NCBI RefSeq assembly: GCF_023630175.1
Contig: NZ_JALLIN010000010.1
Span: 100,665 to 164,664, forward strand
Reading direction: 5' to 3'
DNA length: 64,000 nt
DNA from: Streptomyces cellostaticus
GTDB lineage: Bacteria; Actinomycetota; Actinomycetes; Streptomycetales; Streptomycetaceae
The stretch's first letter is position 1, and every line of letters begins with the position of its first letter. The notes beneath the pieces were generated by a model, which was not told the origin of the DNA, searched no databases, and worked only from the letters and a program-made list of their open reading frames with translations. The position numbers and the translations under genes were made by a program. Positions 12,430-21,456 of this stretch are shown here, in pieces.

Positions 12430-12619
12430 TGCACGACTGCCAGGAGCTCTCGGTTTGCCTCCAGCCCCGTGCTTCTGGGGATCAGTGCGGGGGACCTCGT
12501 GCTTGCAGATCGAGCGGACCATCTTCGACACGGACGGACGTCCGATGGAAACGGCCGACATGGTCATTCCGGACATGCGCCGGGAAGTGGTCTACGAGTT
12601 CGGAGTCGACCGTCCGTAG
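12430..12619 (+). pseudogene. remnant of a GntR/UTRA family regulator (C-terminal end)
   Basis: The frame ending at TAG 12617-12619 reads LQIERTIFDTDGRPMETADM and continues VIPDMRREVVYEFGVDRP, a clear C-terminus of a UTRA ligand-binding domain. Upstream, the family match continues only after a frame change near 12500 (LLGISAGDLVL in the neighbouring frame). No helix-turn-helix is present further upstream. It is therefore a frameshifted, 5'-truncated fossil of a GntR regulator. UTRA regulators often sit beside MFS transporter genes, and an MFS remnant follows. Confidence 0.7.
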
Positions 12620-12668
12620 TCGTTGACCCATTCGAGAGACAACGAAAATCCGAAAGTTCGGTATTCCA

Positions 12669-12850
12669 TGGCAAAATCCTCCCGGCTCGGCCTCTTGCGT
12701 ACGGGACTTCGGGTGATTTTTTGCTGCCACTGTGCTCGGTCGGTCGGGCGACCGCATTGTTCTTCCGGCCTTGCCTCTGGTTGCCATCGGGGCATTGCAT
12801 GCCGACGAGTTCCAGGTGGGCATACTGACCGCGATGACTTCGGCAGGAAT
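12669..12850 (+). pseudogene. remnant of an MFS transporter (N-terminal end)
   Basis: An ATG at 12669 reads MAKSSRLGLLRT. After a frame change the sequence continues FFAATVLGRSGDRIVLPALP and LVAIGALHADEFQVGILTAM, which is the first transmembrane helix and first loop of a major-facilitator transporter. In the matching frame a TGA interrupts the start, and the similarity stops near 12850. The G+C content is visibly lower than in neighbouring genes. The rest of the transporter is missing, so it is a truncated remnant paired with the GntR fossil upstream. Confidence 0.6.
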
Positions 12851-13007
12851 CGCTCCTGTTCGGGTTGCCGGCAGGTGGGAAACCGTCGCCACCGGTGCCC
12901 CCCGGGGCGACCGATTGCCCCGGTTCGCACCGGCGTTGGCGGTCGCGGTCGCGGCTGCTGTATAAACGGGCCGCCCCAAGCCCGCCGCCCTGCCGAAGGG
13001 TTCATTC

Positions 13008-13934
13008 GTGCTGTCCCGAACACGTCCCCGCCGCGGTGGACACCGTGTCCCCGGCGTCGCCCTGCTCGCGGCCGCCGTGGCCGTGACCGGATGCTCCCCG
13101 CTCGGAGGCGGGCCGAAGCCGGTACCGGAGCAGGACGCCCCGAGATCCGCACGGGCCGGATCCGGGCCGACCGGTACGCCGCGTTCGGGGGCGGGTGCCG
13201 CACCGGGTCCGAGAACCGCCGCGCAGTTCGTCGCCCGTGCCCGGCGGGCCATGAAGGACGAGCGGGGATGGACGTTCGCCCTGCGTGGCAGCGAGTCCGC
13301 GGTGATGCGGGGACAGCCGCCGTCCAGCGCCACGTTCACCGCGACGGTGCACCGTGTCAACGCCCCCGGGGCCCTCCAGCAGACCGGCACGGTCACCACC
13401 GGCAAGGGGGAGCGCAGGTCCGAGCTGGTGTACGTCGTCGGCGGCACCGGTTACGTCAAGGACGGCGCCGGCGCCTGGAGGAAGGGGCCGCTGTCCGACC
13501 CGGGCATCGCCAATGACGTCGAGGATCCCCTGGCGGAGCTGGACGCGTTCGCCGCGTACGCCGAGAGCGCCGAGGTGATCCGCAGGGCGGCCGCCGACGG
13601 CGGGGTGCGGCTCCAGGTCGGCGCGTCCGGCTGGCAGTTGTCCGCGGCCCGCGACCGTCCCGCGCTGAAGCGCGCGGTGCGGGAGGTGGAGCCCACGCTG
13701 GCTCAGCTACGGAAGGCCGGGGTGACGGCGGCCGACGGCAGCATCACCCTCGAGAGCCTCACCGAGACGTGGGACCTGGACGCGGCGCACGGGTACCGGG
13801 TCGCGTCGCACCGTTACGCGTTCACGTTCCTCGTTCCGTTCCGGGGCGGGGACATCACGGTGAGCCAGGAGGTGCGCGCGGACAACCGCGGCCCGTTCAC
13901 CGGACGCGTGGCCCTGCCGCCCGACGCCGGGTGA
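13008..13934 (+). CDS. putative secreted lipoprotein
   Basis: This is a 308-residue protein with an arginine-rich N-terminus, a hydrophobic stretch (GVALLAAAVAVTGC) and a lipobox AVTGC near residues 25-29, so it is predicted to be lipid-anchored outside the membrane. The mature part starts with a Pro/Gly linker and has a domain with repeated beta-strands (WTFALRGSESAVMRG, ERRSELVYVVGGTGYVKDG), similar in layout to LppX/LolA-like or LprG-like lipoproteins. I would not assign a function. The start is GTG at 13008. It is followed by 270 bp with no gene. Confidence 0.75.
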   Translation: MLSRTRPRRGGHRVPGVALLAAAVAVTGCSPLGGGPKPVPEQDAPRSARAGSGPTGTPRSGAGAAPGPRTAAQFVARARRAMKDERGWTFALRGSESAVMRGQPPSSATFTATVHRVNAPGALQQTGTVTTGKGERRSELVYVVGGTGYVKDGAGAWRKGPLSDPGIANDVEDPLAELDAFAAYAESAEVIRRAAADGGVRLQVGASGWQLSAARDRPALKRAVREVEPTLAQLRKAGVTAADGSITLESLTETWDLDAAHGYRVASHRYAFTFLVPFRGGDITVSQEVRADNRGPFTGRVALPPDAG

Positions 13935-14205
13935 CGGCGCCGTCGACACCGCGTCAACTGCCCCCGGAGCGCGGACGTGACCGGCATCTCACCCCGTGAG
14001 ACGTGAAACGCGTTACTAACTCCGCCGCTGTGCCCCTCACGGGCGCTAGTGTCCGGCCGAGAGATAGGCCCCGGCGTGACCTTTTCGCCTGCCCGGCGGC
14101 GTCCGGTGAAGCAACCGCCCCAGGATGCCGGGATCGAACCCGCGAGCGGATCAGGGGAAGGCGATGCCAGGGTCTGACGACAGCGCGTATCAGGGGAGTC
14201 GCACA

Positions 14206-15054
14206 GTGGCACGGAAGCTCGCCGTCATCGGGGCCGGCCTCATGGGGTCCGGTATCGCTCAGGTCGCCGCGCAGGCGGGCTGGGACGTCGTCCTGCGGGA
14301 CGTCACCGACGAGGCCCTCAGGCGTGGCACCGACGGCATCAAGGCCTCGTACGACAAGTTCGTGAGCAAGGGCAGGCTGGAGGCGCACGATGCCGACACC
14401 GCCCTCGGCCGCATCACCGCGACCACCGACCTGGACGCCGCCGCCGACGCCGACATCGTCGTCGAGGCCGTCTTCGAGAAGCTCGAGGTGAAGCACGAGA
14501 TCTTCCGCGCGCTCGACAAGATCGTGCGCCCGGAGGCCGTACTCGCCTCCAACACCTCCGCCATCCCGATCACCAAGATCGCGGCGGCCACCGAGCATCC
14601 CGAGCGGGTGGTGGGCGTGCACTTCTTCTCGCCGGTGCCGATGATGCAACTCGTCGAGTTGGTCCGCGGCTACAAGACCAGCGACGAAGCCCTCGCCACC
14701 GCACGGGAGTTCGCCGAGTCGGTCGGCAAGACCTGCATCGTCGTCAACCGGGACGTGGCGGGCTTCGTCACCACCCGCCTCATCTCGGCCCTGGTGGTCG
14801 AGGCGACGAAGCTCTACGAGTCCGGGGTCGCCACCGCCGAGGACATCGACCTCGCCTGCAAGCTGGGCTTCGGCCACGCCATGGGCCCGCTGGCCACGGC
14901 GGACCTGACCGGTGTGGACATCCTGCTGCACGCGACCGGCAACATCTACACCGAGTCGCAGGACGAGAAGTTCGCGCCGCCGGAGCTGATGCGCCGGATG
15001 GTGGACGCCGGTGACATCGGCCGCAAGAGCGGGCAGGGCTTCTACAAGTACTGA
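14206..15054 (+). CDS. hbd: 3-hydroxybutyryl-CoA dehydrogenase
   Basis: This 282-residue cytoplasmic enzyme interconverts acetoacetyl-CoA and 3-hydroxybutyryl-CoA with NAD(P). The N-terminal Rossmann motif VIGAGLMGSGIAQVAAQAG, the catalytic segment GVHFFSPVPMMQLVELVRG and the C-terminal helical domain (GFVTTRLISALVVEATKLYE, FGHAMGPLATADLTGVD) are all present and full length. I chose GTG 14206 (VARKLAVIGAG), with AGGGGAG ending at 14198, over an upstream ATG at 14125, which adds a non-conserved tail. It works in butyrate/acyl-CoA metabolism, next to the thiolase at 30135 in pathway terms. Confidence 0.93.
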   Translation: MARKLAVIGAGLMGSGIAQVAAQAGWDVVLRDVTDEALRRGTDGIKASYDKFVSKGRLEAHDADTALGRITATTDLDAAADADIVVEAVFEKLEVKHEIFRALDKIVRPEAVLASNTSAIPITKIAAATEHPERVVGVHFFSPVPMMQLVELVRGYKTSDEALATAREFAESVGKTCIVVNRDVAGFVTTRLISALVVEATKLYESGVATAEDIDLACKLGFGHAMGPLATADLTGVDILLHATGNIYTESQDEKFAPPELMRRMVDAGDIGRKSGQGFYKY

Positions 15055-15089
15055 CCCGTACGGATCCGTACAAATCCGGACTCACACCT

Positions 15090-15106
15090 CGGGGGCTTCA
15101 CCCCCG
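15090..15106 (+). terminator. short GC hairpin after hbd
   Basis: The arms CGGGGG (15090-15095) and CCCCCG (15101-15106) have a 5-nt loop and lie 35 nt after the stop. The stem is short, so it is a modest terminator candidate. Confidence 0.35.
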
Positions 15107-15228
15107 GGGGTGAATTCGGTATCGGTTCGCTTACAAGCAGCAACCGTGCTGCCACCCGGGCAGTCAAACGTTGCACAACACGGGCACCGTCACGGAGTAC
15201 GCCAGACCGCACTCAACGGGGAGCGCTT

Positions 15229-15552
15229 ATGTACATCAGGGGCGACCACGCCGAGCTGGTCGTCGGGGGCCGCCTCGACGTCCGCAGCGCGGCGGACGCC
15301 CGTACGGCCCTGCACTCGGCCGTCGACGGCGGAGTCGGGGACCTGGTGCTCGACCTGTCCGAACTGGACTCCTGGGACGCCACCGGACTCGGGGTGATCA
15401 TGGGTGCCCACCGGCGGGCCGGCCGCTGCGGTCGCCGTCTGGTGCTGCGCGATGTCCCGCCGCAGATGCAGCGGCTGCTGGTCGCCACCCGGCTGCACCG
15501 CATCCTCGCCATCGAGGGCGGCATCGGGGTCGAGTCGCTGCCCCGGGTGTGA
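15229..15552 (+). CDS. STAS-domain anti-sigma factor antagonist
   Basis: This 107-residue single-domain protein follows the SpoIIAA/BldG fold (LVVGGRLDVRSAADARTALH, DLVLDLSELDSWDATGLGVI). Such proteins bind and neutralise an anti-sigma kinase when unphosphorylated. At the phosphorylation loop the usual D-S-S/T-G is D-A-T-G (residues 46-49), so the Thr is the likely phospho-acceptor. No anti-sigma factor or sigma factor gene is adjacent. It could also be a non-switching STAS protein. Confidence 0.85.
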   Translation: MYIRGDHAELVVGGRLDVRSAADARTALHSAVDGGVGDLVLDLSELDSWDATGLGVIMGAHRRAGRCGRRLVLRDVPPQMQRLLVATRLHRILAIEGGIGVESLPRV

Positions 15553-15825
15553 CACACCCCGTCGGGGGTGATCGGGGCGCCGGGGGACCACCCGGGCGCA
15601 GCCCCCTTACCGCACGTCGAGGGCAATCCTCACCGGACCGTGACGTCTCGGGCCGCGCGGCACCCCGCCCTGTCGTGGATACTGTGCGAAGGCTTAGGGT
15701 TCGGTCGTCCGCTGCCTGAAAGAACCCTCGAGCGGGCCCGGACCAGAAGCGACAGCGCGGTGTGCAGCAGGCCGGGAGGGGCCGGTACGTGAGAGCACAC
15801 GACGCTTTTGGGGGGGCTTGAACCC

Positions 15826-18312
15826 ATGGACCCGATCACTCCGGGACCCGAGGAGCACGGCCAGGCTCTCAGCCGCCGCCCGCCCCGGGAGTCCCTCACC
15901 TCCGACTTCGGCCCGAGCACGCCCGCGGTCGCCCGCACGGCGCAGGTCGTCTCCGGCGGCTTCCTGCTCACCGTCAACCCGGTGGACGGCAGCGAGATAG
16001 AACCCTGCCCGCCGCACCACAGGCCCGAAGGGCCCCGCAAGCGCACGCCCGCCGAACGCGCCGAGACCGAACGGGCCGCCCGGCCGCCCGCGCCGCCCGG
16101 GCCGGCGCTGCCCACGCTCTGCCTGCTGGAGCGCCAGGACGAACGCGAGCGTCTGGTCCGCCTGCTCGCCCGGGGCCGCTCGGTCCGGCTGACCGGCCCC
16201 GGCGGCTCCGGCCGCACCGCGCTTCTCGACCTCGTCGCCGAGGACTGCGTGGACCTCGCGCCCGACGGCGTGGTCCGCCTCACCGGTTTCCACCGCACCG
16301 CCGCCGACCTCCTCCAGGACCTGCTCCACGCCGTCCACGAGGCCCCGGCACACCGCCCCGAACCGGACGAACTGGTCACCCTCCTCGGGGAGATCGGCGC
16401 GGTCGTCGTCGTGGACGACCTGGAGCTCGGCGGCGCCGACCTGGACGAACTGCTGGACGCCACCCCCGAGTGCGCCTTCCTGTTCGCCGCCACCCCGGAC
16501 GTGCCCGCGCCCGCGGCCGGCTCCGAGGTCGAGGAGGTCTTCCTCGGCGGCCTGGACCGCGCGGCCGGCGTGGAGATCCTGGAGCGGACCGTGGGCCGGG
16601 TCCTCACCGAGGAGGAGGCCAACTGGGCGGGCGACCTCTGGTTCGAGTCCGAGGGCCTGCCGCTGCGCTTCGTGCAGGCCGGCGCCCTGCTCCGGCAGCG
16701 CGACCGGCTTCGGGCCAGTACCGGGGCGGTGGACGAGTACGGCGTCTTCGAGGACCTGCGGCCCGCCGACGAGGAGGAATTCGACGCGGACGAGGGCGAA
16801 CAGGTGGCCCTGCCGTCCCTCGGCGAGGCCGCCGCGCCCGCCCCGCTGCTCGCCGCCCGCCTGAGCGCCTCCGCCCGCGCCACCCTCCGCCTCGCGGTGG
16901 CGCTCGGCGGTGAGGTGCCGCACCAGGCGCATCTGCCCGCGCTGGTCGGGGACACCCACGCCGACGCCGCGCTCGGTGAACTGGCGAGCTGCGGTCTGGT
17001 CTCCGCGGTCGGCTCCCGCTACCGGCTCGCGGCCGGTGTGCAGGCACAGCTCGAGGCCGCCGGCTACGACGCCGGCGCCCTCGACGAGGCCCGCACGGCC
17101 GCCGAGCACTACACCTGGTGGGCCGGTCACCCCTCGGTCACCCCCGAGCGGGTGTGCGTCGAGGCCGACGCGGTCCTCGCCGCGCTCGCCGTGATGGTGC
17201 CGGGCACGGAGCCCGCGGCCGAGGGCGAGGGCGAGGACGACGGCGAGGGGAGCGTCGCGGTACGGCTCGCCCGCACCGCCGCGCCCGCCTTCGCCGCCGG
17301 ACTGCACTGGAGCGCCTGGGAACGCGCCCTGCGCGCCGGCACCGAGGCCTCCCGGCTCTCCGGTGATGTCGCCGAGCAGGTCTACTTCCACCACGAGCTG
17401 GGCGTTCTCGCGCTCTGCGAGGGGCAGCTCGACCGGGCCCGTGCCGAGCTGGAGGCCGCGGGCCGCCTGCGCGGGGCGCTGGCCGACAAGCGGGGCGCCG
17501 TCGCCGGGCGGCGGGCGCTGGCCCTGGTCGCCGACCTCGCCGGCGAGGTTCCCGGGCCGCCGGCACCGGCCGGCGAGGAGGCGCCCGACGCCCGCCGCGA
17601 GGAGTACGCGTCACCGCCCGGCGGAGTGCCGACCCTCCGCACGGCGCCGTTCGGCCCGGCCGGTGCGCCGCTGGGCACCCTCCGGTCCCCGGGCGCCGCG
17701 TCGTCCGGTGGCGGCATCCGCCGGCTGGCCCGCCGCAACCTGGTCGCGGCCGGTTCCGGGGCGCTGCTCGTCGCCGTGCTCGGCACGGTCGTCGCGCTCG
17801 GCATGACCTCCGAGCAGAACGCCGACCGGAACCCGGCCGGCACGGTCGGCGTCGGCCCCTCGGTCGGCCAGGGCATCGACGACGGGGGCCTGGGCACCGG
17901 TCCGCAGGAGAGCGACGAGGGCGACGCCGGCCCCGGGACGGTCTCCAGCAGCCCGACCGACCCTGGTTCCGACGGCGCCCACAGCACCTCGGAGGACCCG
18001 GCTCCGCCGGTGGAGACCACCGGCCCGTCGTCCCGCCCGAGCGCCACGCGGGGTTCGGACGGCGGGGGCACGACGCCGACGCCCACCCGGAGCACGTCCG
18101 GGCCGGGCTCGCCGACACCCACGCCGACCGGGTCCACCACCCCGTCGAGCGGCTCGTCGGCCGGCTCCAGCGCGCCGGCGTCCCCGTCCGCGCCCACCAG
18201 TCCGTCCCCGGGGACCTCCACCTCGGCGAGCGGCCCGGCGTCCGGAGCCCCGGCCGCGGCGAGCGGCGCGGCGAGCGCGCCGGCGGCCGACGGCCCGGGC
18301 GCCGTGATGTGA
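15826..18312 (+). CDS. large membrane-anchored P-loop ATPase with Ser/Thr/Pro-rich tail
   Basis: This is an 828-residue protein of unknown function. After a low-complexity N-terminus it has an AAA/NB-ARC-like module with Walker A TGPGGSGRTALLD (about 121-133) and a Walker B-like AVVVVDDLE. A helical region follows that resembles the TPR-like part of signal ATPases. A single transmembrane helix (about 641-663, SGALLVAVLGTVVALGM) precedes a tail of about 165 residues of Ser, Thr, Pro and Gly, probably outside the cell. The start ATG follows a GGGGGG-rich site. The layout suggests an inside sensor/ATPase tethered to the wall side; this is inference. Confidence 0.8.
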   Translation: MDPITPGPEEHGQALSRRPPRESLTSDFGPSTPAVARTAQVVSGGFLLTVNPVDGSEIEPCPPHHRPEGPRKRTPAERAETERAARPPAPPGPALPTLCLLERQDERERLVRLLARGRSVRLTGPGGSGRTALLDLVAEDCVDLAPDGVVRLTGFHRTAADLLQDLLHAVHEAPAHRPEPDELVTLLGEIGAVVVVDDLELGGADLDELLDATPECAFLFAATPDVPAPAAGSEVEEVFLGGLDRAAGVEILERTVGRVLTEEEANWAGDLWFESEGLPLRFVQAGALLRQRDRLRASTGAVDEYGVFEDLRPADEEEFDADEGEQVALPSLGEAAAPAPLLAARLSASARATLRLAVALGGEVPHQAHLPALVGDTHADAALGELASCGLVSAVGSRYRLAAGVQAQLEAAGYDAGALDEARTAAEHYTWWAGHPSVTPERVCVEADAVLAALAVMVPGTEPAAEGEGEDDGEGSVAVRLARTAAPAFAAGLHWSAWERALRAGTEASRLSGDVAEQVYFHHELGVLALCEGQLDRARAELEAAGRLRGALADKRGAVAGRRALALVADLAGEVPGPPAPAGEEAPDARREEYASPPGGVPTLRTAPFGPAGAPLGTLRSPGAASSGGGIRRLARRNLVAAGSGALLVAVLGTVVALGMTSEQNADRNPAGTVGVGPSVGQGIDDGGLGTGPQESDEGDAGPGTVSSSPTDPGSDGAHSTSEDPAPPVETTGPSSRPSATRGSDGGGTTPTPTRSTSGPGSPTPTPTGSTTPSSGSSAGSSAPASPSAPTSPSPGTSTSASGPASGAPAAASGAASAPAADGPGAVM

Positions 18313-18329
18313 CCTCCCGGTCCGACGCG

Positions 18330-18363
18330 CGAGGGCCGGTTCCCCGGAGGGAACCGGCCCTCG
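18330..18363. terminator. bidirectional terminator between the ATPase gene and nucS
   Basis: The arms CGAGGGCCGGTTCC (18330-18343) and GGAACCGGCCCTCG (18350-18363) are perfectly complementary, and one more C-G pair extends the stem to 15 bp with a CGGA tetraloop. It lies between two convergent genes. Confidence 0.78.
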
Positions 18364-18385
18364 GCCGGCCGGGCGTGGTGGTGGC

Positions 18386-19057
18386 TCAGAACAGCCGCAG
18401 CTTGTCGTCCTCGATACCGCGCATGGCGTCGTAGTCCAGGACCTGGCAGTGGATGCCGCGGTCCGTGGCGAGGACCCGGGCCTGCGGCTTGATCTCCTGG
18501 GCGGCGAAGACACCGCGGACCGGGGCCAGATGCGGGTCGCGGTTCAGCAGGTCGAGGTAGCGGGTGAGCTGTTCGACGCCGTCGATCTCGCCGCGCCGCT
18601 TGATCTCGACCGCGACCGTCCCACCGGCCGCGTCCCGGCAGAGGATGTCCACCGGGCCGATCGCGGTCATGTACTCGCGGCGGACGAGCGTGTAGCCCTC
18701 GCCGAGCGTCTCGATCCGGTCGGCGAGCAGTTCCTGCAGGTGTGCCTCCACGCCGTCCTTGATCAGGCCGGGGTCGACACCGAGTTCGTGCGAGGAGTCG
18801 TGGAGGATCTCCTCCATCGTGATGATCAGTTTCTCGCCCGCTTTGTTGATCACCGTCCACACGCCCTCGTCGTCACCCGCGCCCTCCTTGAGCGTGCAGG
18901 GCGGCGACATCCAGTTGAGGGGCTTGTACGCCCGGTCGTCCGCGTGGATGGAGACGCTGCCGTCCGCCTTGACCAGGATCAGGCGGGGCGCCGAGGGCAG
19001 GTGGGCGGTGAGCCGACCGGCGTAGTCGACCGAGCATCGGGCAATGACGAGACGCAT
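18386..19057 (-). CDS. nucS: mismatch-specific endonuclease NucS/EndoMS
   Basis: This 223-residue endonuclease cleaves DNA at mismatches and provides the non-canonical mismatch repair of actinobacteria, which lack MutS/MutL. The N-terminal DNA-binding domain ([20 protein letters not shown]) is followed by a PD-(D/E)xK nuclease core ([21 protein letters not shown]). The extreme C-terminus, DDKLRLF, fits the reported sliding-clamp-binding tail. I chose ATG 19057, which gives the standard 223-residue length, over an upstream in-frame start at 19126. Confidence 0.96.
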   Translation of the reverse strand: MRLVIARCSVDYAGRLTAHLPSAPRLILVKADGSVSIHADDRAYKPLNWMSPPCTLKEGAGDDEGVWTVINKAGEKLIITMEEILHDSSHELGVDPGLIKDGVEAHLQELLADRIETLGEGYTLVRREYMTAIGPVDILCRDAAGGTVAVEIKRRGEIDGVEQLTRYLDLLNRDPHLAPVRGVFAAQEIKPQARVLATDRGIHCQVLDYDAMRGIEDDKLRLF

Positions 19058-19355
19058 GGTCGGCAACGCTACTCGACACCCGGTGGTGGACGCGATTCGC
19101 CCTCCTTGCGGTGACCCCACCGGCACCGCGGGCCCGGTGAACCACCCCTTTTATCCCTGGAAACTCCTGTTCAACTCTGGCCGATTGTGCGCCCAAAGGG
19201 ATCGTTCCATATACGCAATCTGCTGGTGTGGTCACCGACCGTTGCCTACCGTAGAGAACGGGAGGTCGCGGTCTGTGTACCCAGCGTGTTCGGTATCGCG
19301 AACTCCCTTGTCTGTCCGGCAACCCCTGCTCGTCGGGGGTGCGAGAGGAGAACCC

Positions 19356-19748
19356 ATGTCGCTCGACGTCTCACCGGCCCTACTCGAACAGGCCGAGCGA
19401 GGCGAGGTCGACGAAGCAGCATTCGTCGACTGCGTCCGGACCTCCCTGCCCTATGCGTGGGAGATGATCAGCTCCCTGGTGGCCCAGCAGAAGGTGGACG
19501 GCGGACCCTTCGCCGACAACCAGACGCCCCCGCCGGACGAGCAGGCACGCGGTCAGCTGCTGCGTGCGCTCGCGAGTGACGCCATACGCGGTGCGCTGCA
19601 GCGGCACTTCGGTGTGAGGCTCGCCTTCCAGAACTGCCACCGGGTGGCGGTGTTCCCGCTGGACGACTCGGTGGACGAGACGCTGGCCCGCTTCACCTCG
19701 GTGCGCGCCCAGTTGCTGAACCAGTCGCCGGAGCTTCGGGACTGCTGA
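19356..19748 (+). CDS. conserved actinobacterial protein, SCO5389 family
   Basis: This 130-residue soluble protein begins MSLDVSPALLEQAERGEVDE and is highly conserved in streptomycetes, where its family is named after SCO5389. The ATG at 19356 follows GAGAGGAG. No domain of known function is recognisable; it is acidic and helical with a short beta C-terminus. It is divergent from nucS with a 298-bp spacer in which I see no further gene. Confidence 0.85.
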   Translation: MSLDVSPALLEQAERGEVDEAAFVDCVRTSLPYAWEMISSLVAQQKVDGGPFADNQTPPPDEQARGQLLRALASDAIRGALQRHFGVRLAFQNCHRVAVFPLDDSVDETLARFTSVRAQLLNQSPELRDC

Positions 19749-19863
19749 CGCACGGACACCCGGCTGCTGACACGGAGAGCCGCTCGCTTGCCGCTCCATC
19801 CGGGGGAGGTGCCTGCGTACTGGGGCGGCAAGCACTCATGGGCGCCTGGGGTCCGGCGGCCCG

Positions 19864-20892
19864 TCAGCGAAGCTGGGGCAGCACCTCGGCGCCCAGCCGC
19901 CGCACGTTCTCCTCCGTCGCCGCGAGGTCGCCCGAACCCTCGACGAGCAGGGCGAAACGGGAGATCCCGGTGCGCTCCGAGGTGGCCGCGAGCCGGTCGG
20001 CGGCCAGCCGCGCAGTGCCCACCGGGTGCAGTCCGCAGAGCAGTTCGGTGTACGCGAACGGGTCGCGCATCGCGCGCGCCCGGCCGTCCACCGTCACATG
20101 GGCCTCCAGGCCCTGTTTCAGCCAGCCCGGCATCGCCTTCAACAGCGTCTCCACCGCGTCGGTGCGCCGGTCCGCGAGCTGGCAGACGCCCGCCGAGACA
20201 TGGGCCGCGCCCGCGATCTCCTCGGGTGGCCGCCCGGCGGCCCGCGCGGACCGCCGCCACAGGGCGACCATCTCGGCCTTTTCCTCGTCACCGATGTGCA
20301 TCCCGAGCAGCATCGGCAGTCCCCGCTCGGCCGCCAGCCGCACCGTGGCCGGCGAGGTGCAGGCGACGACGACCTCCGGGCCGGGCGACTCCGCCAGTGC
20401 TTCCGAAGGACGGGGTACGACGGGCACCTCCCGGAAGGAGAAGCGTTCACCCGACGCCGCGACGGACGGCTCGCGCAGCCAGCGCACCAGCAGATCGAGT
20501 GATTCCGGGAACCCGCGCTCGTACGCCTCCAGGCCCGCTCCGAACACCTCCAGGTCCACCCACGGGCCGCCGCGCCCCACGCCCAGCGTGAACCGTCCGC
20601 CGCTCGTCAGGTGCAGCAGCGCGGCCTGTTCGCCGAGCGCGACCGGGTGTGCGGTGGGCAGCACGCTGACCGCGGTGCCGACCCGGACGCGCTCGGTGCG
20701 GCCGAGCAGCATGGCGGCCAGGGTGACCGCGGACGGACATGTGCCGTACGGCACGAAGTGGTGCTCGGCCAGCCACACTGTGTCGAGCCCGGCCTGCTCG
20801 GCGACCTCCGCCGAGCGGACCGCACGGTGCAGTGCCTCCCCGGGGCCCTGGCCCGGGAACTGGGCCGCCAGCACAAAACTTCCTACGCGCAT
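19864..20892 (-). CDS. LLM class flavin-dependent oxidoreductase
   Basis: This 342-residue luciferase-like monooxygenase uses FMN or F420. The N-terminal barrel strand MRVGSFVLAAQFPGQ, the conserved LDTVWLAEHHF segment and the SVLPTAHPVALGEQAALL and GRFTLGVGRGG motifs are typical. ATG 20892 starts exactly at the conserved barrel; an upstream in-frame start at 20940 is not supported. The substrate is unknown. It faces the SCO5389-family gene convergently across 115 bp. Confidence 0.85.
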   Translation of the reverse strand: MRVGSFVLAAQFPGQGPGEALHRAVRSAEVAEQAGLDTVWLAEHHFVPYGTCPSAVTLAAMLLGRTERVRVGTAVSVLPTAHPVALGEQAALLHLTSGGRFTLGVGRGGPWVDLEVFGAGLEAYERGFPESLDLLVRWLREPSVAASGERFSFREVPVVPRPSEALAESPGPEVVVACTSPATVRLAAERGLPMLLGMHIGDEEKAEMVALWRRSARAAGRPPEEIAGAAHVSAGVCQLADRRTDAVETLLKAMPGWLKQGLEAHVTVDGRARAMRDPFAYTELLCGLHPVGTARLAADRLAATSERTGISRFALLVEGSGDLAATEENVRRLGAEVLPQLR

Positions 20893-21113
20893 CGCTCTTC
20901 CTGCTTCCTCGGCTCCGACCGGAGCTCCCCCACCCGGCATAACCGTCTGACACGTGCCGAGGACACGGCCTGGCGGGGAGATTTGCGGATTGTCTGCAGA
21001 ATGCGCCCCCCGGGAGGGGCACTTGTGCGGTTCGGAGCGCTACGCGTACCCGTACCGGCGCCGCGTACGCTGGATGCGGCCCGTGCTTCCTGTATAGCTC
21101 CGAGAGGTGTCCC

Positions 21114-21446
21114 GTGTCCCCGCGTCGCAACCGACCGAAGGCAGCCGCGTCGTCCGGCCGGAGCGCCGAGGACGACCAGGACGGCCGGTACGGCGGCTGG
21201 CAGTCCTCGGAGAGCTGGCGGGGCGAGGAGTGGAGCGTGCGCCATGTCGCGGGGGCGAGCGCGCAGGGCAAGACCTACCGCTGCCCGGGCTGCGACCAGC
21301 TCATCCCCTCGGCCGTCCCGCATGTGGTGGCGTGGTCCGAGCACGCGGGCGTGGACGACCGCCGCCACTGGCACAAGGCGTGCTGGAACGCGAAGGACCG
21401 CCGCACCACGAGGGTGCAGCGGTCCCGCAACGCGCCGAGGTTCTGA
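21114..21446 (+). CDS. small zinc-ribbon-like protein
   Basis: This 110-residue basic protein has a possible zinc site, CPGCDQLIPSAVPHVVAW followed by HWHKACW, which gives a C-x2-C...H-x2-C pattern (about residues 56-90). The start is GTG with AGAGGTG upstream. It is often annotated as an ATP/GTP-binding protein in Streptomyces, but no P-loop is present, so that label is doubtful. It may bind nucleic acid. It is convergent with the ABC operon (10-nt gap). Confidence 0.75.
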   Translation: MSPRRNRPKAAASSGRSAEDDQDGRYGGWQSSESWRGEEWSVRHVAGASAQGKTYRCPGCDQLIPSAVPHVVAWSEHAGVDDRRHWHKACWNAKDRRTTRVQRSRNAPRF

Positions 21447-21456
21447 CCCCCGGGAC

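Noticed and set aside
13935..14205. GTTACTAAC near 14012 as a regulatory site
   Set aside because: It is only a 9-bp imperfect symmetry; without a second copy it is at background level.
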